32,424 nucleotides of DNA from Schoenoplectus triqueter (GCA_964058805.1 CAXKVV010001268.1:1-32424), one strand, 5' to 3'. Positions 22,230 to 32,081 are shown, counted from the first letter of the stretch. Made by a program: numbers and translations. Notes: a model not told the origin generated them from the sequence alone.

Positions 22230-22350
22230 CAGCTAGAAATGCACACAGTTTAAATTTTATTATAACATATTTGAAATTTAAATTTATTATTTTCATTAAA
22301 TTTTTCATATAAAAATACTGAGGATGTAAAACTTTAAAATGTTTAGAGTT
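22230..22350. mobile_element. Partial copy of the 14758-14995 MITE family
   Basis: TTTAAATTTTATTATAACAT then TTCATATAAAAATACTGAGG match one arm of that element. The second arm is missing or too decayed to see. Confidence 0.4.
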
Positions 22351-23743
22351 TTTAAATATTTATTTAGGATTTTTTGAATATATTCATTGTCACGCTCGTG
22401 CAACTTGAAATTGAACTTAGAGGGAAAAGTTATCAGGGATGAAAGAACAATCACAATTGCAAGAAATAATTGATCAGTAATTATCTTGACAAAAAAATAC
22501 CAAATAAATTCAAATTATAATACCATTAATATAACATAACAAAAAGAATAAAGGTATATTGTATGCTTAATAATTACTTCTTTAATAAAAGTTAAACCTA
22601 CATTTCTATTAAAAGACACGTTGTGTTGTGACAATGGAGTATATTAGAGAAAAATATTAGTGAAAATAGTGAAATACAACCAAAATAAACAAAATGAAGC
22701 AAATAACATATTGAAATTGCCAGTTAGAGAAGATACAAAATAAGGAAATAAATTGTCTTAGAATCTGATTGGTCAAGTGTATTTCCGAATTGGGCTAAAT
22801 AATCTCAAAATTCAAAGTTTCAAGGTCCACAAACTTATTATCTATAATAAATGTGTAGTCCATATTTTAATCCATATTCTATGGTATATAAATTAAAGAG
22901 CCCCAACCGATACATTTATTTAAGATACAAACCATTTAACGCTACTCTCAGGGACGAAACTAAAGGTAAGCAAAAAAAGGTTAGGCTCCCCTAAAAAAAT
23001 AAAAAATATATATTTTTATCAATTACATTTTATATATTTTTAAATATAAATACTCTTTGACCCCTTAAAAAAGTAAAATTTATTATTTAATCTCTTTTTA
23101 TCAAATTTCCGGATTTTATGAAAGCAAAACGGCCAGCAACTCCAAATGTGTGTACTACAAACACAAAGATTTACCCTTTGCTTTAGATGCTCCGGGCAAA
23201 CGAGATGGTTGACCTCCAAGATGAAATTAGAAGATCGTTTAATTTTTAAAACGTGAATTTTCCTTCACCAAAGAAAGGTAAACGATCATATGCATTATAA
23301 AAACAAGGAGAGTCAGAATATGTCAGAAAAATCAAAACATAATTATGAGATAAATAATCAACGTGAAAAAAATCCGACAATTTTATTTTGGGCAAACATA
23401 AAGCCGGCTGACCTTATTGAAGGATTATGATAATTTCATAGTTTGGTCCTTTGTGGTGTCAACAGCTTATGATAATTTCACAACTGTAGAGCTCTGAGCT
23501 GAATATGCATGCCCATGACAATTATTCATCTACAGATGAAAGGGACATTTAAAATATTTAATAACCAGAAGAGCTAATGTACACGAGCATTTACTCTTCT
23601 TATTTCAGTTGCTTCTCAATTGACCGTTCTCTACATATTTATTTCTGTAATTGTAAAAATTAAATGGAAAGAAGTAATATTTTACAACTACATGGAGCAA
23701 GATGTCTATATCACTTGCAAATAATTATAAAGCCTACGTTACG
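22351..23743. other. AT-rich intergenic sequence, no gene seen
   Basis: No coding signal. CAGGGACGAAACTAAAGG with TTAGGCTCCCCTAAAAA at about 22950-22998 resembles the start of a common plant repeat (CAGGGGCGGA type); its far end was not found. Confidence 0.4.
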
Positions 23744-23752
23744 TAATACTTT

Positions 23753-24143
23753 GAATTAGGCTACGGTGCAAGTACAGTTGTGTGATTTGTGCTTTATTAT
23801 TAATTTTAAGTTAGAAATTATCGATTCAAACTAATTAATCTAATCTCCATATTAAAATTTATTAGTAATCCAAATTTTATATTTTTTGGAATTTATTTGC
23901 TATTTTTTTGATAAGAAGGAAAACCGTCATTTTTGGATGAATTAGAATTCTTGCATCGAGTTTTTTTTCCTCATCAGAAAAATTAGTAAAAAAGTTATAC
24001 AAAAATATAAAATTTAATTTACTAATAGATTTTAATATGAAAATTAAATTGAACGATTCGGATCGATTATTTCTGACTTAAAAATAAAAATAAAGCGCAA
24101 AACACACGACGTATTTATATTTTACAAAGCACCATAGTCACTC
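23753..24143. mobile_element. Mutator-like MITE with 9-bp target duplication, copy 2
   Basis: The element is flanked by a perfect 9-bp direct repeat TAATACTTT (23744-23752 and 24144-24152). It starts GAATTAGGCTACGGTGC and ends GCACCATAGTCACTC, and its long arms pair through TTTTAAGTTAGAAATTATCG and its complement. A 9-bp duplication with long inverted repeats is the mark of Mutator-like elements. Same family as 16322-16707. Confidence 0.75.
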
Positions 24144-24231
24144 TAATACTTTTACCTTTTCCTTTTGACAATTCATTTACATTTGCAAGCAGAAGGAATT
24201 ACGGAAGACGGTGACATTGGAGCCGCTCATC

Positions 24232-24289
24232 CAGAGTTATGCAGGAGATCTGAACCGTTCGCTCAGAGTTATGCAGGAGATCTGAACCG
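24232..24289 (+). repeat. Tandem duplication of a 26-bp segment, period 32 bp
   Basis: CAGAGTTATGCAGGAGATCT-GAACCG occurs at 24232 and 24264 without a mismatch. Confidence 0.85.
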
Positions 24290-24506
24290 AGAACACGGCC
24301 GTCCGGCCAGCTTTCACTTCTCCTCTCCTCTCTGTTGTTTCTCTCCTCTTTCTCTCCTCTCGCCTCCCTTGCCGCGCCCTGTTCTTGACGCTCCCGCCTC
24401 TCTGTCCTTCAAGCTCTTCCCCCGCATCCCAGCATGATTTCGGGATTGAAATATAAGTTATTGTAAAATATGACATTTTGGCTTTTCTCATTTGCCATTC
24501 CTTTTT

Positions 24507-24778
24507 ATGGACGATGGATTCAGTGATCTCAGCAGGCACAGGTTCGTGAAGCTACTGCAACTAATGGGGAATAATTCGCCATGGGGTAAGTGATTTAAGC
24601 TCAGTTTACTTCCTAATCAGAAGATAATTTGTTCACTTCTTTTATTTCAGTCCAGATTAAGCATTGCAACAAATTCAATGTTACAAGTTATAACATGACT
24701 GTGCTCAAATTTCAAAAGTCAAAACCATTTCAGGCTGAATCCAAATCTACATTAACTTCTACTTTCCCATTGTTCTAA
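24507..24778 (+). CDS. Candidate small two-exon gene, unrecognised
   Basis: Low-confidence call. An ATG at 24507 opens 26 codons (MDDGFSDLSRHRFVKLLQLM and a few more) to a strong donor GTAAGT at 24586; a strong acceptor TTCTTTTATTTCAG ends at 24650, and joining them keeps a frame of 68 residues to TAA at 24776-24778. Upstream, 24190-24430 is GC-rich and then CT-rich on the plus strand, as in plant 5' leaders, and contains a 90-residue open frame (24165-24437) not called. Against it: the intron is only 65 bp, the protein is short, the second exon has a less protein-like composition, and no family is recognised. It may be a truncated gene copy. It converges on the 3' end of the NAB gene at 24950. 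Confidence 0.25.
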
Positions 24779-24949
24779 AAAGTCCGCTTGATAAATGTGG
24801 ACAACTTGGTGTTGTCCATCTAGCAAGTAAAAACAAATATATGGAAAAATAAAAATAAAAAAGGAAAATATATGTACATGACTTGAAGTTCTTATATATT
24901 TAGTCTGGAAAATTATTACATAATTAGTATAGTTCCGTTTGCCGCGGCA

Positions 24950-26352
24950 TCAAGTTTCTTCCTTGTAGTTTTCCAGGATTGTTTTGGAGTTCCTCCAACC
25001 ATCTTCTTCTGACATCATTTTATCTTCATCCATCTCACCTCTTGTTTCGTCCAATTCTTTCTCCTGCATCGCATTATTTTTCATATTCTCAACTTCCATC
25101 AGCAGCTTACTTTTGCATTGATAATCTTCTTTAATTATTTTCTCAGAAGAATTCTGAGCTGAAAAAAATTTGGTATAAACATACACAACTGCTTTCACTA
25201 GAGAAAATAAGAAGCCTCCAACATGAGATTTGAGGGGCTGTAGCACATAGTGTAGTCTGTTACATAACACATGTAACCAGTTAAAAGAATCTGAGGAGGC
25301 GGATATGTCAGCACCTGCATGCATTGTGGTTGCAAATATCATCTTTTCCTGCTTTCCAAAATAGATCCACAGTCTCTCCCTTAGGATTTCGATCTCGCTT
25401 TCAAGCCTCTCATTTGTATCTATCAGCATTGTTATTTTGTTATCGAGTTCACTTATCAGTATCTCTGAAGAAAGAATTTGTTCATTTAATCGCTCAATCT
25501 CTTTCTTGAGTTGCCAAACGATGGTCTCCTTTTCTATTTTGTTTCGTTCGACCTCATCCATTAGCTCTGAGATCTTTTGCATGTCTTCTTCTTCTCTCTG
25601 CTTGCTTCTGTTTCTCTCTGGTTCGAGCTGGCGCACTTCTAGCTCCCTTAACCTTTCCTTCAAATCTTCGAGTTCTTGCTTTTGAGATTGCTTTATCTTC
25701 TCTGTGTTATGTAAGTTTCCGACTTCCCTCGCCCAGCCATCAGCCAATTCCTTCATATCATTCTGTGCTTTAAGAAGCTCAGACTCTACTTTTTCAAGTT
25801 TCTCACTATAGGCCCGACATTCGGCCTCAGCAGCATCTCTTGCTACACTCAATTGCCTGATTGAAGCACTGATTATTGCAATCTCACTTTCAGCTTTATT
25901 TGCTCGACTGTTCTCTGATGAAAGCTGTTCTTTCAGGCTGTCATTTTCTTTAGCCAAATGTGAGGACTCAACTATGGTTCTACACCATTTTTCTTCAGGA
26001 AAGGTTGCACTCCTCTTAACAGTGTGCTTATTCAGAGAATTGCTGCTTCCATCACTTTGCAGTTCATGTTCAGAACATGTCCCAGAAGTGGTCAGCAAAT
26101 CGGGTTCATCCAGCTCAGTTAAAGGGGATGGAGTCTCTCTCAGAAATGCATCTGAAATTGTATGAAGCACCTGACGCAAGACATCAACCACTGTGTCATA
26201 CTGTTCAGCCAATGTACAGTATGCTCGGTAGAACTCCTCTACCAGCTTCATAAGCTTAGGTCGATGCTTATAGTACATTTCAGCACGTTTTGCAAAAGAG
26301 TCAGCTACCTCTTCTAGGAGTTTGATAGTTGCTTTTAGCTTTGCATCCATAT
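24950..26352 (-). CDS. Exon 2b of the second NAB gene (NAB C-terminal half, coiled coil, C-terminus)
   Basis: The acceptor reads TTCATTAGCAG, and the leading AT completes a phase-1 codon to give DMDAKLKATIKLLEE. The frame is open to TGA at 24950-24952. It contains the better-conserved second half of NAB and the coiled coil. No own exon 1 was found between 26353 and 26696, so it must use the exon at 27253-27340. Confidence 0.75.
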
Positions 26353-27340
26353 CTGCTAATGAAAAGTACAGAACCAAATGTTCAGAACAATTGTTCAGTT
26401 CCTTATTGTTTATCTTTCAGGAAATTTTATCTTTTTAGCTGTAAGAAACAAATATGGTTCATATATAAGTTTGATTAATGTAGCATATATACCTGCTTAA
26501 ATTGTCTTTAAAATACAAGATTTCAAAATTTCCCAGATACTAATTGCATGGTGTATTGGTGTGGTTTATTTACTCCAGCTTAATGAGCTGTCATATCTCA
26601 ACAGATGCTTTGTCTAGTTCATATGTTTGTCGGTCAAATTGAAGGAAATACAGATCATGGATTGCCTGTATCTTGCAAAGTAATAGGAGCATTCACCTGA
26701 AATGAAGATTATGGTTGCATCCTTTTGCAATTCGTCTGATGTGTCAAGCCCCAGCATATCAGGTATTTGTGCTGTAACTAATGTGTTTGGAAAGACCTCA
26801 ATGACTCTGCGCTGAGTCTGATGCAAGGCCCTAACTGCATGGTTGTACTGCTCAGCCAGGGTGTGGTATGCCTGATACAACTCCTTTACCAGTTCCATAA
26901 GACGGGGACGGTTTCTAAAATACATCTCGGCACGGCTTGCAAAAGAATCTGCATCCTCCTCAGCAAGTATGGATATGGCCTTTAGCCTCACATTCACATC
27001 TGTTTCCAGAATTTTGAGGAAACTAGCATAATCAGTATCTCAGAAGTGCAAAGTTGTTACTGTTAAAATTTTTGTGTTCTTCTCTCCAATTTAAAAATTT
27101 TAAATATTTTTTTATGAGGCCTTTTTTTTCAAACGGTCCTACATCTTGGATTGAAGTTGTCTCATCATTTGCATGGAAAATTCTTACAATTTTTAAATGA
27201 AAGTTCCTATATATTTTTGTTTTTGCATTCAATAAGAAAGGAAGAAGGTTACCTGAAATACTTCTCTGAAGCCAATTTGAATGTTGTGGTTTGAAATTAA
27301 TCTCCATATAACATGACACGGCTTGAAGCTGCACTGCCAT
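24950..27340 (-). CDS. Second NAB-domain (NET1-like) gene with a duplicated NAB half-exon
   Basis: Proposed exons: 27253-27340, optional 26697-26999, and 24950-26352. Without the middle exon the product is 496 residues; with it, 597; both stay in frame. NAB is made from exon 1 (FKPQHSNWLQ) and the last exon (DMDAKLKATIKLLEEVADSF, then FYRAYCTLAEQYD). A linker with DELDEPDLL-like acidic stretches is followed by coiled coil (about ELLKAQNDMKEL to EIEILRERL), then a less charged, partly hydrophobic part, and a glutamate-rich tail ending at TGA (24950-24952). Expected role from the family: actin-associated membrane adaptor. Odd points: the NAB tryptophan triplet is gone (CYMEINF in its place), there are two copies of the NAB C-terminal half, and a removable in-frame segment lies at 25159-25314. 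It is a shorter paralogue of the gene at 1-6072. Splicing pattern is inference; partial loss of function is possible. Confidence 0.7.
26697..26999 (-). CDS. Exon 2a of the second NAB gene: extra copy of the NAB C-terminal half
   Basis: A 303-bp exon with acceptor TGGAAACAG and donor GTGAAT, phase 1 at both ends, so it can be kept or skipped without changing frame. It encodes DVNVRLKAISILAEEDADSF, RAEMYFRNRPRLMELVKELY, AYHTLAEQYN and then DELQKDA, which also follows NAB in the NET1-like gene. About half of its first 70 residues match exon 2b. No stop or frameshift disrupts it. Confidence 0.6.
27253..27340 (-). CDS. Exon 1 of the second NAB gene
   Basis: ATG at 27340 followed by GCA; 29 codons plus one base, starting MAVQLQAVSCYMEINF and ending WLQRSIS, then donor GTAACC. 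Same length class and same phase-1 end as exon 1 of the NET1-like gene. It aligns through N-F-x-P-x-x-S-x-WLQ, but Y-M replaces the tryptophans. Confidence 0.65.
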
Positions 27341-28020
27341 GCTAGAGGATTCAATTTTAACCCCAAGTTGCTACAAAGGCAAGTTATTAGAGTTTTGCTG
27401 ATAAAAAAACATATCAACAAACTTTACTAGTGCAAATATTAATGAATATTTAAAGAGGTTGCAAGAGAGTGGTAGACCATAAACAGAGCACCAGAGTTAA
27501 AAAAAAAATAGGCCTTGAAATTAAAACATGCTTAAAAGGACTAATGGGAAAGAAGCACAATTGAACTACCAAGGTACCTTTCAAGGTAAGCGACGATGCC
27601 TCAATTAGCAATAAAGATCAAAATCAACCATAAAATTTGCCTTTTGATGTTGGATTTCTACTTTTCTTGAGTAGGCTATACATTTTTGCATCTTAATTGC
27701 GATCGATGCATTGCTTCCTTGAAAAATACATAAAATAGGGGGGGGGGGGATAAAAATACTTCTCAGATATGTTAATTTTCCTTCGTCTGGAACATTTCAA
27801 TTAAAATAATGTTAATTTGTTTCATGTTTGACATTGAACAAGTATGGCCATTTTGTTACGTTCTACTGCTATATATCTCCATTCTAAAATCTCCCAAGAA
27901 TTTATATTTACAAAAGAAATAATATACACACGATCTTCAACCACCAAATCAAGCCGATAAAATCGTGACTCAAGCGACTCATCCTGCATTATGTATAGCC
28001 ACGACTTAATTAATTATATG
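27341..28020. other. Probable upstream region of the second NAB gene
   Basis: No gene seen. A run of 12 G at about 27738-27749 is the only simple repeat. Leader and promoter limits of the NAB gene could not be fixed. Confidence 0.4.
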
Positions 28021-28558
28021 TAGAGGTGGCACAACCGATCTGACTCGAGAAACTTGTCTGATATGTCTGAATTCGAATCCGATTAGATTTGATTTTAAAT
28101 AAAAGTCAAATTGATTTGATCCTATTCGAACCCGACACGATCCGAGATCAAATGACTTTCAATTCAATTGAAATCTATAGAGGTGGCAATCGAGCGGGTC
28201 AGATTAGTTTGACCTTCTGATAGAAATCAGGTCAGTCCGGGTCAGGTCAATTTACATATTATATTTTTTCAGATCTTTGATAGATTTTGATTGGATTGAA
28301 GGTTATTTGATCTCGGGTCGGGTCGGGTCATGTTGGGTTCAGACCGGGTCAAATCATTTATTTTTAAATCAGATCGGATCGGGTTCAGATTCGGATGGGT
28401 TTCTCGGGTCGGGTTCTGCCACCTCTAGAAATCTATCAAAGATTTAAAAAAACACAATATGTAGATTGACCCGACCTGACTTAATTTCTTCCAGAAAATC
28501 AAACTGACTCGACCCGCCCGACCTAAACCCGACCCGACCTTCCCGATTGTTGCCTCTA
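28021..28558. mobile_element. hAT-type MITE (TAGAGGTGGCA family), outer copy
   Basis: Starts TAGAGGTGGCACAACCGATC and ends GATTGTTGCCTCTA. Flanks ATTATATG (28013-28020) and ATTATAGC (28559-28566) agree at 6 of 8 positions, fitting an aged 8-bp hAT duplication. Inside are CCCGACCCGACC-type runs. It is interrupted by the inner copy; without that insert and one duplication it is about 280 bp. Confidence 0.7.
28178..28427. mobile_element. hAT-type MITE (TAGAGGTGGCA family), inner nested copy
   Basis: A 250-bp element with perfect 11-bp inverted ends TAGAGGTGGCA and TGCCACCTCTA, flanked by a perfect 8-bp target duplication GAAATCTA (28170-28177 and 28428-28435). Both signs are diagnostic of hAT transposition. 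It carries GGTCGGGTCGGGTC-type runs and no coding capacity. Confidence 0.9.
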
Positions 28559-29189
28559 ATTATAGCTTACGTATTATATATAAAAGTTTCTTTTAAAAAA
28601 ATGGAGTAAAGCTAAAGATGAGCAATCTTATTGGCGCAATTGGTGGATCTTAGTTCCGGGTTGACATATTTCACACAGATAGTTCTGAAGCAAGTAATAT
28701 TATTTTATTTATTCTAGCAAGAAATTACATCGTAAAAAAAATAAAAAAAATGATTAATTACTGATGACGATTAGGATGATAATACATGCTCCCGAGGACG
28801 CTAAATCATCGTGAGCATGTATTGTCACCTCTCTCTCTTTTTTCCTTCCCCTTTTCTTGTGTGAGAACAAAGCTCTGTTAATGTTGATTATCTGGCTCGC
28901 TCCATGGACCGTATTACTGATGACAAAATATATTTTTTTTTACTAACAGACTCATCATTATTTCTCACCACCGACGTTATAGATATTTAATGCATCCGAC
29001 TAAATTAATAAGAGAGAGATTCGCTTATGAATCTAAATAATTTAGATAATTTAATTTTAAATATTAGATGGTTAAAATAAATTATTTTTTATATGAATAC
29101 AGAAGAGCAATTTAAAAAAAAATAGAAACATGAATTTTTTTTATATATAATAGCGTGGGTGAAACTTTCTCTACATCTACTAGCAATCT
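28559..29189. other. Intergenic sequence with one strong foldback
   Basis: No gene. AATACATGCTC (28781-28791) and GAGCATGTATT (28813-28823) form an 11-bp perfect stem, extended with mismatches to about 28773-28831, with a 21-nt loop. The rest is AT-rich and unassigned. Confidence 0.5.
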
Positions 29190-31510
29190 AGCATGGTCCG
29201 GAATTTTTTCTAGGCCATGTATGGTGGTCCGAAATATAATTCCAGACTAGTTTTTTTTAGTACTTGACCCTTAAATCAATTTCGGTCCATGCCTTTTTTT
29301 TCTACCTTACCCTTAAAGCAATTATGATCCATTTTTTTATGGCTGATATCTGAACTGAAATTTCAAACATTTATTTTTTATGACTAATGCCTGATTTGTA
29401 AACAAATTATGAACCAATATTTTTTTTAAACGGGCAAAGCACCTTGGTCCGAATTTTTATCTCGGGCCAGAAAATTAGAGTTTCCGCCCAATAAAACTTT
29501 TATTTATCATCTTCTTCCTCCTTCAACCATTATTTTTCAATTTTCCCTCTCTTATAGTCGTAGTTATTTTTAGGGTTTTTCAGATTGAAAACTATAAATG
29601 ATCTACTGATCAATGTGTACTATAGAGGTGAGATTCTGATTATACCAACAGGTGTCAATTACACCTTTGATGCGGCTTGCACAATATTTGTCTCCAATAA
29701 CATCTTTAGAAATTAAAGGAAGTAGGTTTATACCGGTCTCGGTTTGCTCTTTGTTCAGTACAAGTTGACTATCAAAGCATGAATCAACACAACACAACTA
29801 GGTTCATGTGTATATTATCATAGTTTATTTTGTGTTTCTTTGGAGGATATATGAGGAGTGATCAAAATGTTCGTGACTCCAGTTATAGGGTTTCACACAA
29901 TGGAATTGGTTGTTGAGTTTGAACCAGTCCCAGATGCCACTGGTCATGATCCATGTCCGGCCAATGTTCCTGGTAGTAGCAATCCAATCTCGACTGATGT
30001 CCCAGCCTAGAGCAACCCATAAACTATCCAAAATCAAGATGATGAAGATGAACAGAGGCATTTAGATGTCGAGGATGATGTAAATGGGATAGATGTGGAG
30101 AAAATCGAGGAAGATATAGATGTTGAAAATATGATATGTAAATGGCGTCAATCAATTTCATTTATTAATCGAGAAATGAGGCACCTATGTACCCAATTCA
30201 ATGACGATCAACCATTTTCATGTGCGAATGAGCCATTTTATCATAAATCAGCTCGAATCGATGAGCAATTTGATGAAGGAAAACAATTTGAGTCGAAATC
30301 ACAACTGAAAATCAAACTCACTGAATTTCATATGGAACACAATATGGAATATGATCTACAAAGTAGTAACTGAAGTGTTTACATTGTGACATATAAGAAT
30401 CTCAATTGTCCATGGAGATTATATGTAAGAGCCCTTGCAACTGATACTTGAGAGATTTCGACGAATCCATTTTAGCACATATGTTATGGACATGCTACTA
30501 GAGGGAACCATTGTCAAATGACTTTCAAAATTATTATGGACCTCATCAAACCTTGTTTGCGTGATAACTTTGATATGATCGTATCACATGTAAGAGGTTT
30601 GTTGAAACAAAAAATTCTCACTGTGATGTGTCATACAATAAGTTATGGAGGGGGAGAGAATTTACAATTGTAGATTTTTTTGTGGAGTTAGAAGAAGTCA
30701 TACAAGATTCTTCCTCAGCAAAGTGCCATATAAAATACCACACAAAGTACAAATTCAGGTTGGAACTCATTGCAGGGACTCAAGGTGAGATTATGAGGTC
30801 CATTTGATGGAAGAAGGGCAAGTCAAATGTCAGTGTCAGAAATCACAGCTAACCGGTCTTCCTTGTGATTATGTATTTACTATATGTTCATTCAAAAGGC
30901 TTGATCCAAAAAGTACATCAATTCATATTATACACTAGAATTATTCATCAATACCTGGTCAGATGTTTTCAATAGTCATGAAGACCCACAGGATTGATAG
31001 ATGTATCACGATACAACTATCTGACCAGATCCAACAAAAATCAATAAAGATAGGAGGAGAAAGATAAGAATTCCAATAATGATGGATGAAATGGAAAGTC
31101 GGATTAGTAGACTTCCGAGCTGAGGAAGAGAGCGATCAATGAGGATATAATTTATCAATTATGTTTAAATAATTGATCAATAGATTTTTTTAATTTTTAT
31201 GTTTGTATATTAATTTTTCATGTTTACTTTTTATGTTTAATTTTCAATGATAATTAATTTTATTTATTTAGTGTGATAATATGATAATTATTTAATCTAC
31301 TTATAAGTATAATTAGTTTGATAACATAAAAATAAATAAATATTTAAAATTTCTTTACATTTCAGATATCAGCCATAAAAAACTGGACCGTAATTATTTT
31401 ATGGGCCAAGTAAAAAAATGGACCGAAATTGATTTAAAGGCCAGGTTGTAGAAAAATAGCCTATTCCGTAATTATATTTCCCATCATCATACCTGGTCCG
31501 AATAGATCAT
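29190..31510 (+). mobile_element. Decayed autonomous-type Mutator-like element with long inverted repeats
   Basis: The left arm (about 29213-29390) and the reversed right arm (about 31350-31500) share TTAAATCAATTTCGGTCCAT and TTTTTTTATGGCTGATATCT exactly, and align over about 150 bp. Between them lies a plus-strand transposase remnant. Exact outer ends and the 9-bp target duplication are unclear; TACTAGCAA (29178) and TACTAGAAG (31510) are a weak candidate pair. Confidence 0.7.
29590..31140 (+). pseudogene. MuDR-type transposase pseudogene
   Basis: Fragments in order match a plant MULE transposase: an N-terminal VYYRGEILIIPTGVNYTF segment (about 29610-29665); an acidic stretch with FDEGKQFESKSQLKIKLTEF (to 30373), the usual start of the MuDR DNA-binding domain; NCPWRLYVRA (about 30406-30435); HICYGHATRGNHCQMTF (about 30477-30527) in another frame; and a SWIM-type CQCQKSQLTGLPCDY (about 30829-30873) in which the usual final histidine is replaced by tyrosine. 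Stops interrupt each part, and the central DDE catalytic region is missing between about 30660 and 30790. It cannot encode an active transposase. The 92-residue open frame at 30095-30373 is its longest intact piece. Confidence 0.75.
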
Positions 31511-32081
31511 ACTAGAAGTAAAAAATGTGCACTTACGTTATTATATGCACAAAAAAAATTGAGAGAAGAAAGAATGATGAATAAAAATTATTATTGTTGA
31601 TTAATAAATAAATGGTACTTTTAGTGTTTTCAAATGTATGGACCACATATGTATATGCAGCCCATAAACCGCGCTCATAATATCATGCAGATTATATTAT
31701 GTTATAGACTTATGCGGCCCATGTTGAGTTTTGATCCAACCAAATTTCATTAAGGCTTAAACTGTGAAAGGACTGTAAAACAAAATTTGTACTTCTACTT
31801 AACATAAGGATTAAAGTATGTTGGATGATTACCGAGAAATACATATATTTTAATCATTTATAAAAGACCATAAAATATTATTTTTTACTTCTAACTTAAG
31901 CGAAAGGTTAAAACGGTATGTCGGATGATTACCGAGAGATACATACCTCTTTAATCTTTTATAGATCTAATCCATGATTGATTTTTAAAATATTAATCTA
32001 CTTAACAATTAAATAGATTAATATAATATTTTATACCTCATTTACAAATTTCAATTGGAATACAAATCGGCTTGTCTAGAA
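31511..32081. other. Intergenic sequence with a 100-bp direct repeat
   Basis: No gene. GGATGATTACCGAGA recurs 100 bp apart (31823 and 31923), with similar sequence around it (about 31790-31985), so this is a diverged tandem pair. Confidence 0.6.

Noticed and set aside
24237..24539. 100-residue minus-strand frame
   Set aside because: Complement of the CT-rich leader-like sequence; the Arg/Glu-rich stretch is a composition effect.
27738..27749. Run of 12 G as a possible G-quadruplex
   Set aside because: A single homopolymer of this size is more likely slippage or a sequencing artefact than a regulated structure.
29603..30061. Minus-strand frames of 64 and 78 residues
   Set aside because: They lie opposite the transposase remnant, whose plus-strand pieces match a known family in order.
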